Positions 24,031 to 36,961 of a stretch of DNA of 64,000 nucleotides are shown here, piece by piece; the stretch's first letter is position 1, and every line of letters begins with the position of its first letter. This DNA comes from Acridotheres tristis. Lineage: Eukaryota; Chordata; Aves; Passeriformes; Sturnidae. The stretch lies in NCBI GenBank assembly GCA_037013685.1, contig CM072893.1:20479736-20543735 (forward strand), written 5' to 3'. The position numbers were made by a program, and so were the translations under genes. Under the pieces are notes generated by a model. It did not search any database. It worked only from the letters and a program-made list of their open reading frames with translations, and was not told where the DNA came from.

Positions 24031-25598
24031 TTCGACCGCTCCCGCACACGCGGGCCGTGCCCGTCCCGGCAGGGAGGCACCGACCCCTGAGGCGTTTCTG
24101 CATTCAGGTTGTGTCACTGACTTCGTTCCTTCCATTCTTTACGGCACAGAGGCTTGGGTGTCGGGATAAAAATAGAACCAAACCAAGCCAAAACAAAAAA
24201 GTGCACCTTTAAGTGCAGTGGCTTGCTGTGCTTCACTAGAAACTGACATAATGTTTCCTAGTGCTTTGTACAGCAAAGCTTGGTGTGCCAATGAAGGAGG
24301 AATAACCTATTTTCTATTTAAATTTTACACTTTGTGTCCTGTGGTGAGGGATTAAATAATCCTTGGGTTTTGCATGCTCAGGAGACAGGATGCACCTGCT
24401 TTGTGGGCAGAGTTGTCTGCACACAAGTGGGAAGCTCGTCTAAAGAAATAGGCCAGATATGTAAAACTTCAGGGTAATGTGTAGCTACTTTTTCCAGTAA
24501 GGAACTGACAGCATTTGACAAATATGAATGCATCGAGGTCTACAATTGCATTTGGCATCTTTCCAGTTACTGTTGTCAAGCTCATCATTTCTCCTGTCTT
24601 GGTGCAACTACACCTGTACATGAGTTAATAAATAGCACTGAAGACTGTGCACATCTTATCTGTGCTTGTGTCTTTATCATTTTCAGTGTTGATTCAGATG
24701 AATTTATTGATGACACCTACTAAATCAACAAGGACCATTCTAAAAGTGCTTACAAAGTGTGTGATTAAAAAAAAAAAAATAAAAAGGAAAAATCCTACCA
24801 TTTGTAGTATTTCCTTGAAGAAATCACTCAAATGCAGTAACAGTCTTTCCACATTCCTTTTTTTTCCCCATCACCAAAATACTGAAGTGTAGATTGACAC
24901 ATTTTTCAGGGTAAATTTAATTTTCTTTTTTTAGCGTGATTGGTACTGCAACCTGATGCCTATGGTGCCAGGCAGGCTATTTTTAAAACTCTTCTACAAA
25001 TACTGACAATATACCTAGACAAATTACATTGCAATCTTTTTTGTACTACTTTTTTTTAAGGACAACTATGCAGAGGAATTTTTTCGGTTTCACTTTTACC
25101 ATAAAGCAGTTTCCATAAGCTACAAATGAAAAAAAAAAAAAATAAAACCGACTTCAGGTATTTAGAAATATCAACAGTAAAACCTTAAGTTAGCTGGGTC
25201 TTTGGTGATTAAAACAAAAGTTGCATTTATTAAAAATTTAAGAGTAAGAAGCAGTGAATTCTTTAAAAATGTAGCTGTTAACTTTAAACTAAAAACACTA
25301 CTACAAAAGAGAAAAGTTCCCCTTGTTTTCATTTTTAAGAGCACTTTCTTTTTTCACAAATCTACAGCCAGCCATCAGAAACAGATCATTTTGTCCTGGT
25401 GAAAAAAAAGAGTGGAGTAGGTGACCTTGGTTTGTATTTTTTCACTTAGGGCCAATCACATTGAAATTAAACTCAACTTTCCTGTAGACTTCAGGGTCAC
25501 AAAAACAAAGTTTCTAATATATTGTGCTGACGAGAAAACAGCTATAGAATGGAACACATCCATCATTAAGAGTATAATACTATTAAAAAGAAGCATAC
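24031..25598. other. Interval between the two EXOC6 first exons
   Basis: This is AT-rich sequence with A runs near 24768-24780 and 25129-25141. It would be intronic for transcripts starting at the alternative first exon and promoter-upstream for the main ones. I see no transposon and no gene. Confidence 0.6.
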
Positions 25599-25720
25599 CT
25601 TAGGGTGGTTCCAAGAGGCAGCTCAAAGGACTGGATCTCAGCAAGGGCATTTTCATATATCTGATCTTTATTTTCTTCTAGATACAATTCTGAGAGATTT
25701 GACTTGCTTTTCCTTGCCAT
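25599..25720 (-). CDS. EXOC6: EXOC6 alternative first exon (inferred second N-terminus)
   Basis: On the minus strand an ATG at 25720-25718 opens 40 codons, beginning MARKSKSNLSELYLEENKDQ and ending EIQSFELPLGTTL, and then AG before a GTATGC donor. The exon leaves in phase 2, exactly as exon 1 does, so it splices in frame to exon 2 and rebuilds the same arginine. Its end resembles exon 1: ALAEIQS...LGTTLR against ILQEIES...VGPTLR, with one gap, which suggests a duplicated first exon. An in-frame TGA at 25798-25796 precedes the ATG with no other ATG between them, so this is the natural start. The Kozak context is weaker than that of exon 1 (T at -3, G at +4). It lies about 2.2 kb upstream of the main exon and outside the CpG island, so it would use a separate, probably tissue-restricted promoter. 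A splice acceptor (CTCCTAGTTAG, ending just before 25739) also allows it to be an internal exon. Confidence 0.82.
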
Positions 25721-26619
25721 AGAGTAGCATAAAACTAATCTAACTAGGAGAAGACTTTCATTCTGATTATTATAGTTGACTAAGTGACTCTGTAGTCAGC
25801 AAAACCAGGCATAGAAAAAAAGATCCTGTGCTAACCTCGTGACTCCTGAGGACTTTGTGTCCAAGAATGGTGCACAGCTGCTCTTTTCCTGTCTGCTGCT
25901 AACATTTGCCTCGTATGCACTACCCAGGCCTGCACAGTCTTTTGTGGATGTGTGTCCAACAAATTTCCTGCCAAAATATTTTTACATCCTTGAAATAAAT
26001 ATTAAACCTGAAATTTAGTAATTTTGAAAACCTAACTTAGAAGGAATTTCAGACACTAGGCATCAATGTTTAATTTCTCTGTTAAAAATGTTTTTTAAAA
26101 ATTCTGTTTTCCTTTTGCTATATAAAAAGCTTGCACACAAGGACTTAGCTGGATTTATGAAAAAGATTTATGGATCTCCTAAAGCAGATTAGAAAACCAG
26201 ACAAACATTTCTGTTCCCATCATTTTCCTTTTCAGCATTAGTAGCTATCACTTATTATAACAAATTGCAAAAAATGCTCTGTGATGACTATGGGGTTTGC
26301 ATATGTGAGAAAAAAAAACAACCTGTTACTGATTTATTACCTGCATGGAAAAAAAAGGATAAACAAATGTTGAGAGCAGTGCTGCTGTCATGTCATTTTC
26401 ATGATGATGGCAAAGAAAACACTTTGCACAACTGCCATGAATTACTTTAATTTCAGGCAGTTATTTCAAACATGACTGGAGTTCTAGATCTTTAAGTTTG
26501 AACGGCTTTTTAGAAGCCTAATTCAATATCATTTGGATAATCAATATATTTTGGTTTGAGGAGATGAGTTCACATTGCAGTGGGAAAGAACACGAAAGGC
26601 TGCAGTGAGTTAAGGCTAC

Positions 26620-27000
26620 ATACAAATTTGCAATGTTTCCTTGAACAAGCTGCTTTAATTACCAGTTTATTTTTGAACCAAAATTAAGCAATTGCTCTGC
26701 TAGCCTTGCTCTGCAATATGTTTGCTGCTTTCATGTTCTACATGGATATGTGAGTAATTTTTACACTTTTCACCAAAAATGGGAGCCTGTGATTGACCCA
26801 TTCAGCCACTGGATGTCACACAAACGCAGATGAAAGGATGGATATTGAAACTACTCATTCTAATCTTAACAGTCATCGGATTCAGTATTCATTTAACAAT
26901 TATGAGGTGACGCTGTGAAAGTAAACTGCAAAAATTATAACAAGCTCGAGTTTATTGCTGTGATAGAAGAAAGTACATCTACTACCACTATGGAAGAGCA
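26620..27000. other. Possible conserved noncoding block
   Basis: The segment has balanced, non-repetitive sequence with motifs such as GCTTTAATTACC, a PBX-type TGATTGAC at about 26791-26798 and CATTTAACAATTATGAGG. This is typical of developmental enhancers in gene deserts, but conservation is not tested. Confidence 0.25.
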
Positions 27001-30000
27001 GAGGCAGGGCAGGTAAATCAGAGATATCTCAGACATCTACACCCAGCCATTACACACTGCGGCTGGCAATAAAAATAGAATGCTGTGATGGAAGCATGAT
27101 GATTTATACAAAACGCTTTTATGAATATATTTATGTGATTTTAAGTTATTTTGATTCTTACAGAGGTTTTGGGTAAAATTTCTTCTTCCTCCTTTCCCAA
27201 AAAATTTAAACAGTACCTTGCTTTAGGAAATCAACTAACCAAAATAAACAGGACTCTGAATTTGTTGTGCAAATGTTCTTGTTGGTATCACAGCTGCCTG
27301 GAAATAAGTATGTTTAATAACAAAGCAAAACAATGTAAAAAGAAGCAAACAAATACAAGGTGAATGACCAAGAAATAGGCAGATGTTAAAGTCTCTTTGG
27401 TTGTGGCACTGGATGTTGAAGTACCTTGGTTCTCTGGACAGGACCGGACCAAATTGCACCAGGCCTGGCTGCTCGGCTCTCCAGAGTGTTTTACACCCCC
27501 ACGGAACCTGTCTGAGACCATGTCATCCAGAGAAGGATCCAAGGTACAGTGGTGGATCTGTATCTGACCTCAGATCCATGGGCAGGAGTACAGCAACACC
27601 TGCCCAAAGCCCTTTCTGCTGCAATGACCCTGCTCCTGCCCTGTGCTGTCTGTGCAACCTGTGCTCCCCTTCCCCACTTCTGGCACCTGCTCCTGCCCAC
27701 CAGTGCTCAGTAGACATGCCCAATATCTTTCAGTCATACAGGAGCTTTTCCTTTTTCCAGCTGAGCTCAGAGCCACTCTCAAAAGGCTTTAGGGAACTGC
27801 CTTGTTCAAGGAAATAAAGTATTTTTGTAAAAATACAAAGGGACAAATTCAGTATAGGCATTTGACATCCACTTCTGGCAGAACAGTGTATCTTTGCTTC
27901 ACAAGTGTACATAACATACTTGGAGGGTGCAACTAAATGGTTTGTCAGCAAAGACAATGCTAAGTAATTGTTTTGGTTTTTTTTAAATTTATGGTACTCT
28001 CCATGCAGAAAAGGACGTTAGATGTCAGTTACAGTAGTAGACCTTATGATTTCTGAGGTATTATACTTGTACTAGTTAAGATTTAACCAGGTCAGGAAGG
28101 CTGAGGAGGTATTAATCCTCTAGGAGTTCCTGGCAGAAAATGAGAAGATCTTTTCTGTGCTGGTTGAACTGACACTATTTCTGTGAAGGAAGTATTTCAT
28201 TATCTGGATAGGCAGAAACCTCTGGCCCTGTAAGCTATAAAGAGAGCTGTTGTCATCTTACCAATCATCCTGAGATTTTCCTTTGAAAAAATGATCCAAA
28301 GCACCTATTTCTTGCTGAAGGTGCAAAAACTGTTCACAGCTCAGAAGAGAGCAAGAGGGGAAATTGAGGCAAATTTTCAACAATATTGTGAAACAGGATG
28401 CAGAGGCTTATCTAAAGCAAAACCACTTTCACCATGTCCTTTCTCCCCTTCCTCCCCTAATTCCTGCTCTTCCCCAGCCCTAATGGGATAACAGAGGGCC
28501 AAGAGCTGCTGGTTTAAATCTTGCCTGCTGGTGTTGATACTTTAAAAATACATTTTACCCACATGGCCATTACAAGAAGTGAAATGTGCTGTAGAATAGG
28601 ATCCTTACTGGGTATGCAATTCCAATGTAGATTACTTCCTTTTTTTAAAATTGCCAAAGCGTGATTAGCAGCTTTGAGTCTGTTTAATTTTCTTTCCCAG
28701 TTGGATTGGAATCCATTTTGAATGAATCATGGAAAAGAGTGAAGGGGGGAAATGTCCACCCTCAAATGGAATTACTATAGATAATTTTCACATGCAATGC
28801 CATCCATAACAAATTACTTCATTGGTCATTGCCCAGATATCTCCTCTTTACATCCCTCCACAAGGACAACAATGCCATTAGTCATTTCTCTGGCATCTCT
28901 TGCTCTGCTACTGCCTTCTTTCCTGGGCTCATCCCCAAACTGGACCCTAGCAAACCAGCTCATTCTCCCTGGAAACTGAACTGGCTGCTCTCTTACCCCC
29001 TGTGCTTGTTTTTCTGATGGCCAGACCCATTTCTGCCACTCAGATGAAGCATGGTAGCAGCAACCTTATCAAATGATTCTTGGGGAAAAGAGGCAGAAAT
29101 GAGATGACGGAATTACCACTGCCATTTTTTGCCTTTTCCCTTTTCACCTAATATACAGCCAGTACAATAGGTATCAGCAGGGAAATTACCTTTTTTTATT
29201 TCAGAGCATTTAAGTGAATTATGTTCTCTGAATAGTAGTCAAAATCATAAATACATTGGTTTTTTTGTTTTAATTACACCAGGTTTAAGAATTGGACAGT
29301 GTATATAACAATCTTCACCTAAATACCGAATGAACAATGTTTTATTTCACATGGGGGGTTTTTTATGGTAAATTATCAGAACAGCACACATCTCTCCTGT
29401 TAGGAAGGCAGTGCATCACTAACTACTTTTTAATGTAATTTGACATTTCACTGACGTCTTACAAATACCTAAAAATATCTGGAGAGATCTTCAGCTGGTT
29501 CTGATGTTATCTTTGTAAGAGTCAATAAAAGCTTTGAAACCACTGGTTGAACAGAGGCACTTCTGTCTGGCTGCAGTGGGAAGGAGAGGAGAGTCACTGT
29601 CATTATATGTGTTTATATAATGCTTGGTGCCATTGAAGAACAAGTACTATTTCATTTTCATTGCAACATACAAACCATATTTTTTAGCATAGCTTTTGAA
29701 TGATGCTACAAAGTAGGATCTTTATCATTCTACAGAACAAAACAGTCACGTGCAAAAAATTTTCAATCTGCTTACCTTAAGCAACAGGCAGTGACTAAAA
29801 CCCTGAGTCAGGGACATGCCCTGGGAGCCTGAGGGCTTTGCTTCTTTATAGGCACTGAGGAGCTCTATTACAGATAATTTTCTGGAGGACATCACTTTCC
29901 TTGAACAGTTCAGGAGGGCTTTTTTTTTTCTTCACACTTTTAAGAGCATCCAGTCTTAGATATCCACAGCATTTATATTCCTTATGTGACCCAGGAGAAC

Positions 30001-30289
30001 TTTCCTGGGAAAAACAACCCCTGTTCTAGTTTGGGCTATGAACGAGTCAGAAATTGAAACTACTTTTTGAAGTTAGGATGAGTGCATGATGGACATGTGA
30101 CTGGCAATGGCCAAGTGATCCCAGCCTGATGAGCTGCTCTGTCAGCTGAGCCACAGTGAGTGACAGACGTGGTGCTCACTCTGAGTCTATTCTCACTGAA
30201 AACCGAAATTACTTAATTGAAACTACTATGAACAACCCTCTCAGAAGTGATGATTTTTATCACGGCTTTTATTCTTTTAATACTTCAGG

Positions 30290-30440
30290 AAGAAAAAAAC
30301 CCACTCGTCTGAATATAGGCGAATCACTTTAGCTAATAATTAATTAAGCTAAATATCTCCATAGGCATTTTCAGTCTCTCAGGTTCTTATTTCAGTTTAG
30401 TTAGAACTCCACGTAATTGATTTAAGTGAAATAGCTCTGC
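30290..30440. other. AT-rich homeodomain-motif cluster with inverted repeat
   Basis: At 30328-30353 the arms TTTAGCT and AGCTAAA flank the core AATAATTAATTA, which holds overlapping TAATTA-type homeodomain sites. Further AATTGATTTAAGTG sequence follows at about 30415. A regulatory role is inferred from motif density only. Confidence 0.25.
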
Positions 30441-32911
30441 CTTAGAAAGGAGTATTATCAGATAGTTTTTTGCACCAGTTCTGTACAGGTCAGGCTTATG
30501 CTTCTCCTACATTGTCCACTCATGCTTCCCTGAATTAGTAAGAGGGAACAGTTAACATTAGGTTACCACTGCGTGATGGTTGGTATTTGTCCTTCTAGTC
30601 AGATCTGGCCAGAGGAAATCTTCAGCATTCATTTTGCTGAAGAGCCCATGCCTATTCGGTAGTGTTAACAGCAATCAGGAAATTTTAAGGAAGTACATTG
30701 ACTATCTGCTGCTTAGATAACTGGGTCTTAATTATTATGAAAGAAAAAGAAAAACCAATCAAGCAAACATTGCCAAATAATACTACACTTCAAGAGAAAA
30801 TCTCTTTTCCAGTAAATGAGTACAAGAATCATTATTTAAAGTACCACATCACATTAGCTGTTTTTTTGTAATATTTCCTAGCTATACTCAATTAACATGG
30901 CACGTTAGACCTTGTAAATCAACACTATTAGCTTTGAAAGGAACCACTTGTTTTTTGAGAACATTCCAGGCCACAAACACTTTTTCCAGTGAAAACTGAA
31001 CGATTACAATAAGACTCTGTTTTGGTACGAAAATAGGAAATGATGCTAAACAAAAGGGAATGTTTGTTTAGAAATTCCAAGGCCATTAATTTATATTAAG
31101 AAACTGTTTGTGCTCAGAGACTATAATCAAAAGGTGATGTGAATCATTGATCATGAAAGGACTTTATAGATAAGGAGCAAGTGCAGTTCTGGGTGATTGT
31201 ATTATACATTAACAACTTTCATGAGTAGCTTTTGCTGATTCATTTGGCAGGAAGTGAGCTGCCAAGAGAGATTTCTAGGGGAGGAACAATCAACAATATT
31301 TTCATATAAAATAACCTCCAGTTACTGTATTGTTCTCACAACATTTGATAGTGAATGTTTTCCTGTTCAAGAAAAAAACGCATAAATCACAAAAACAAAG
31401 GCAAATCTGGTTTAGTGTTACACTGCTATAAATACACATGGTCAAGCAAAGTAAGGGCAGGGTCTGATCAATTAAAACATTGGAAAACTGATAAGTACTC
31501 TTCATGAAATTGCTGCACACTTCGGAATTAAAGATATGGTAAATGCTATTCTTTTTGGAGGAAAGAAAAGTCACACTTTTCTTTTTCTTCTTGGTTCAGA
31601 AGCTCACTGGCCATGGCACACCTGTGGTATTTTATCCAAAAGGCAGCACTTGGTTTCGGTTCAGGAGAGCGGGACCTCCACAGACACCAGTACTGGGGGC
31701 TAACACCGTGCTGGGAGGCTGCTACAAATGATGGGAGAGCTCCGTGCTTGGAGCATGGAAACGGAATGACTGCAGGCAGACCCAACGCAGCCCAGCGCAG
31801 GGATGTCAGCAGGCCAGCCCCACCAGCACACCCCATTGCACAGGGACAGCTTGGCCCTCCCAGAGAGGCAGCCTGGGCAGCACAGCCAGCCAAGGAGGGG
31901 TCCCCACTGTCCCACCACGGTGAGGAGAGATGGGGGCTGTGTTACATTAAAGTGCCCCAGGGACAGTCTGGGAGTCCTCTGCCATCCGGGCCATGCCGAG
32001 GATGCTTTGCCCACAGTGCCAGCAGGCATCATTCAGCTTAAACCCTTTCGTTGCTACCACTGGTACAAATAGAGGAAAAAAATACAAATGCCTTCAACTA
32101 ATCTTAGTTGTGACTTGATGTGTGATGGCAGTGCCCAAACGCAGTGAATTTGGGAGCTCATGGTGGAGGAAAGAGAACAGGAGAGAAAGCATGTACCAAG
32201 GAGCTTCTGAGAGTAAAAGATTCTGCAGTACATCTTTTAGACACTTGTAGGTTTTGCTCTAGCTGGATACTGGTTAGATGTTATTCACAACCAGTTGTGT
32301 AGTTCTTTAACACAAACGTGCCTATTGTAAGATTTTCTACAGTACTTGTCCTTAAATGCATGGTAACTAATCAGGGGCAGATTTAGGAAGCATTCTGTTA
32401 AAATGAATAAGAAAAATTTTAAGGAAATTAAGAAGGAACAAACCAGAAGCCAAATTTATTGGCAGTTGTGGATTTTCATTCAGCACAGACTTGGCAGAGC
32501 TCTGGTTCTTTATCTTCCTTTTATTTTCATTATGAAACATGTAGCTGTTCTCTGATTCAGGAAATACTAATTAGGCAACCATGGAAAAGAAAGTCAACTC
32601 TTGCTAAGGAAAAGTGCTGTGCAATAAGCTGTCATGAAATTCTACTAATTCTACCACAAATGATCACCAGAGAAGGTAATGATAATCAAAAAAACTGTTA
32701 GTCAAACACATAAAAATATTCTAAAGTAAGGATTTAGAGGGTTTTTAAAATTGAAATATCTTGAAATGTTGTGTTCAGTAAGCAAAATCTATTAGCATAG
32801 CACGGAGTCTGAAATTAAGGTAGAGTTTGTATACAGTTAATGTAAATTCAGACTTTAGAAAATGGTTTAAAATATCACACATTGATGCCAAATAAATACT
32901 CACACTCTCAC

Positions 32912-33029
32912 TTCTGCTGGTTGATCTCATCCTGAGAACACAGATAACAATCCACTGTGAGATTTAGTCTGTCCTGATAGTGTAGCTCATCTGAGTGACA
33001 AGAAGAAGATATAGACTGCTCATCAAGCA
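32912..33029 (-). other. Candidate upstream exon, unassigned
   Basis: On the minus strand a strong acceptor (GTCTTTCCTGCAG) is followed by 118 bases that stay open in one frame. They encode LDEQSISSSCHSDELHYQDR and then LNLTVDCYLCSQDEINQQ, and end before a GTGAGA donor. The exon would enter in phase 1 and leave in phase 2. That exit phase fits EXOC6 exon 2 directly. It also fits the alternative first exon if that is entered at its upstream acceptor near 25739. I recognise no homologue. An open run of about 40 codons between two splice-like sites can arise by chance in 64 kb, so this is a hypothesis only. Confidence 0.25.
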
Positions 33030-36000
33030 CTGCAGGAAAGACAAGATTAAATAATTAATCATGGCAAAACCCAGCTAGTGGGAATACCAGAAGTTCCTGA
33101 CTTAAGAATCATTGTTAATAGCATTAAATATTTTAAGCCATTTGCATATGGAAACTTACCAAGACAATGAGGATATTCTGTTTTAAGAATTACAAAATTG
33201 CAGAACAACAAATTGCATTCTACAATGTAAGCAGATTCTGGTAATTAAAAAATGTAAAGTCCAAATTATTATTTAAATTGCATTTCCCCTTTGGATACAA
33301 CAACCTACCTGACATACTAAGATTTCAGGAAATATTGTATATTCAGTGGAATTAATTAATGACAAATTCAGATATTTAACACATCCTATCTCCAATTAGC
33401 CAAGAAAGACATTAAAAATACCTAGGTCACGTTAAGAATAAAACAAAAACATTTTTCATATAGGCTTTACATGAGGAAGGAAGCTGGATGCACTGAAAAG
33501 GTTAGAAGAGATTAATTCCTCTTTTCATTATCAGAGAGGTATATTTAAGAGACAAACTAATAAAAGACACAGACAAGATGCAATTCATGGAAAATAGGGT
33601 AATAATGAACCTTCAGCAGTACTGAGGAGGATTCAGATTTACACTGCAAATAGGGATTCTAATAATGTTAGAAGGCTAACAATTATCTCAGAAGAATTGC
33701 TAAGGATAATTTAAAAGATATTTTTCTTTTCTCTTCTCTTACGTTATTGCTACTGGATGAAACTGTCCTACAGTTGCATGGTCCTATTATCTATTTCAAA
33801 AACTGACAAACTGAAATAAATGGTGACTGAAGATATTTATATACTCATAATACACAACTTGTATGTTAGCCATTACCTGTACCCTCCTCCCCCATCTCTC
33901 AGGGTAACATAAGCTTTACATTTACAGTTTCCTTTTCCTCTTAAAGGCAATCTATCATTTTCAGAGGTTATAAGCCCAACTGTGTAAATTTTGCAACTTG
34001 AAATGTAGCATATAACGTTGTCTCCCATGTCTGCTGCAAAATCTTACAGGAAATATCGCCTGATAGAGACAAAAAGCAATTAAGTTTTCATTTTGTGGGG
34101 TTTTTTTAATGCTTTGACTACAAACTTTCAAAAGGCACAGAGGTATTTTCCTTGCCCAAGAAAAGCAACAGACAGACTTGGAGCCCACCACAGACCACTG
34201 CCCAGGCACAATGGGAAGGAAAACCAGCCTTACCTCTGAATTTTCCTGTGTGTTTAAATCAGACACTTAATGATTTTGTTTTAATGTAGGGTTTGAGTTT
34301 GAATAGTACTTTAAGCACTGAACTGTCTCCTTAATGTTTGGAGGGGATTAAGTTCAGAGTTCATTGTGTTGTCTGTCATTTTAAAAAGATTAGATAGTTT
34401 AGTTCGGCTCCTACTGGCTATGTAAAAGTCTCTGTATTTATTGACTGTCTGGAGTCATTATCAAAGCTTCTAAAACCAATCGACACCTTGTAAACAAAAG
34501 CCCCATTATTTTAGTGATCCTGATAAGATTTACATGATATCCGCATTTTTGTTATGATCGATTTAACTGTTAGAGATATTCATACTGTAACAGGTTATGT
34601 GATAAATGATTACCAAATCAATTAGCAAATTAGGCTTTACATTGGTTTGGAAAATACAAATGAATGTAACCCATCCTAGTCTGGGTCAGATATAACTTGT
34701 AGTTTTGGGTTTGGATCAGGAAAATTCTGAAAGGTTTCAAATATTCTTCCAGGAGAAAAAGATCCTTTTGAAGGGAGGAAATTATATTTTAAACTTGGGG
34801 ATCATTCTGATGACTATTAGTAAGCTGAGAAATAGCATCATGTGGAATCTGATGTCATAAAAGCATAGATTTTCTTTCATGTAGTAAGAAAGGTGTGCAT
34901 CATTAGACTACTGCTATACAATTGTTAAATTGTATGAATTATTTATTTTTCAAATAGCTGTACAACAAGTTGAATAGTGACTTCAGAGCCATTCTCAAGA
35001 AACGACTGAAGGGTTTTGGTTGGTTTATAAAGGGGCAAAGCTAAATTACAGGGCTGTCAATTGAGCAATCACATTGTAAATATCATTTCTGATGCCCCAG
35101 GATTTCCATTTGTGAGATTCTCCAAACACAGCAATGAACTGCAGTATTTCTGAAACAGAATGATGCATTTCCCTGTATTTATTTAGAAGGTGGATTATAA
35201 AATCATAAAGCAAAACTGGCAGACTAAGCAAGTTCCATTTGATTTGAAAAATTCAGTATAACTTTTACAGCTGTGCTGTCATGGCAATGTTTTTTTCACT
35301 GTTCATGTAAGGAGGTAAGTTAAGGTACTCCAAGAGATGTAAGAGCATTTTTTAGGCCTGATGACATAGCTGGTTTAAAAAAAACCAGTTTCTCAATACC
35401 CAGTTTATGCTGAATTGGGCTCTCACATAAACCGATTTTACAGAAAGCCTTTTCCTATTGAACTTCAGCTTACATTGTGCAACAAGTCATTTTTTGTGGT
35501 GACCTGTCTGCTGAACATTTGTTTGCTGACATTTGATAAATACTTGCTACTTCAGATGTTAATCAAATGGTGTTAATAAATCAAATCAGTTTGTTAAAAC
35601 CTGGTATGTTGACAGTGCCAAGGTATCCTGTAATCTATGTCAAAAGAATCAATAGAAGCACATGAAAACATTACCACTGTGGGACAATATTGATTTTTGT
35701 CTTAGAAATACTTACTTAGCTCCTGAACTAAATCATTAAAATCAATGAAAAATCTTCCATTGACTACACTGGGCATTGGGTCAGGTATTTAGAGTGACAA
35801 TTTTTGGTTCAGGTACTGTTTTTACAAGTTTGCAGGTGTAGAGCAGAATGGGAGCCTGATCCTTAATGGCAAGTTCCAGGCATGTGCGTGCTGCAAATTA
35901 CAAGAAGTAGCTCCAGGAACAGCTCCATTGCGCAGTTTCTTAGGAAATACAAATTTAGAAGGTTTGCACAATAGGCAAAAGTTTAATCTTCCTCCATTAT

Positions 36001-36961
36001 TACTACTTCACTTTGTGTGACTTGTTTTTTCAAGCTTAAATTGTCTTTTTCATAATTTTGAAACACAATGTTTAAGTAATGCACCTTTCCATTAGAATTA
36101 TTTCTCAAAGAATTTATGACCTTCAAGGTAAAGGTCTGTGTAATGGGATTACAACCATAACAACTACACAATAGCATCATTAAGGGTACTTCAGCTGCAT
36201 TTACTTTCCCAGTGCTTGAATTTATTGCTATACTGCAAAGTCTCTATTTGGAAAAAAAATATGTTTAGTTCCATTTACAGAGCTGACTTTGCCTGAGAGA
36301 GATTAGAAGTAAAATTATTTGAGATAGAATCAAAGAATTCCATCTTTTTAATTAGTCTGTTAAAGGCAAGAGCACCTAAAACAAATATTTAACTCTGTTG
36401 TTGAACACTACTGCCAAAGTCATGAAGAGGAAATTTATAGGGAGCTCTAAAGTCACTTGACAATTATTTCCTTGGGTTATGACTTCTAAATTGCTGTTTA
36501 TTGCCAATAGCACTACATTTCAACATAAATAGGATTCATGGGATTAGCGCACTGTCCTGGTAAAGATGTTTAATCTTCACTTTAAATGAAATATGGTAAT
36601 TGAACCCCTTTCTTCTTGCCTAAGAAGTGCCTTTAAATAAGACTGGCTGTTTTTATACCCACTAATGAATCTCCAGCTAAAATACCTTTTTGGTCAGAAG
36701 CCAGGCTTGCCTTGTTACCTGATGTTCTGTGTAAACATAAAGCATGAGGTGAAGAGGGGGAAGAGGAAGAGAAATGTTCTAATAAGAAAGAAGAATTAAC
36801 CGATACTACTCAAAATACTTCATCATCAATGGGATTAAAAATGAGAGAGAAAAAATAAACTTTGGCCAATAAATAGCTAGTTCTAATCCAGCCAGTTAAG
36901 TGATTTTTTTTTTAAGTAATTTAAGCATTCTTGTTTTGTTTTGTTTTAATAAGTTTGATAA
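33030..36961. other. Intergenic region, no gene established
   Basis: AT-rich DNA with several motif-dense blocks. One at about 34480-34680 has GATAAATGATTACC and AATCAATTAGCAAATTAG. Another at about 36440-36660 has GCTGTTTATTGCCAATAGC. An open minus-strand segment at 33877-34028 ends at a CAG/GTAATG donor and is discussed as a finding. I see no classifiable transposon. Confidence 0.5.

Larger units (their letters stand above)
25721..32911. other. Upstream intergenic or 5' leader region
   Basis: There is no established gene. The part nearest 25721 should hold the promoter or leader of the alternative first exon. GC-richer patches lie at about 27400-27780 and 31590-32040, and both give open frames without recognisable homology. 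AT-rich, motif-dense blocks at 26620-27000 and 30290-30440 are listed separately. I see no classifiable transposon. Confidence 0.5.

Noticed and set aside
26119..26131. TATATAAAAAG on the plus strand as a TATA box
   Set aside because: It faces away from the alternative EXOC6 first exon and no plus-strand transcript is evident. AT-rich DNA produces such matches often.
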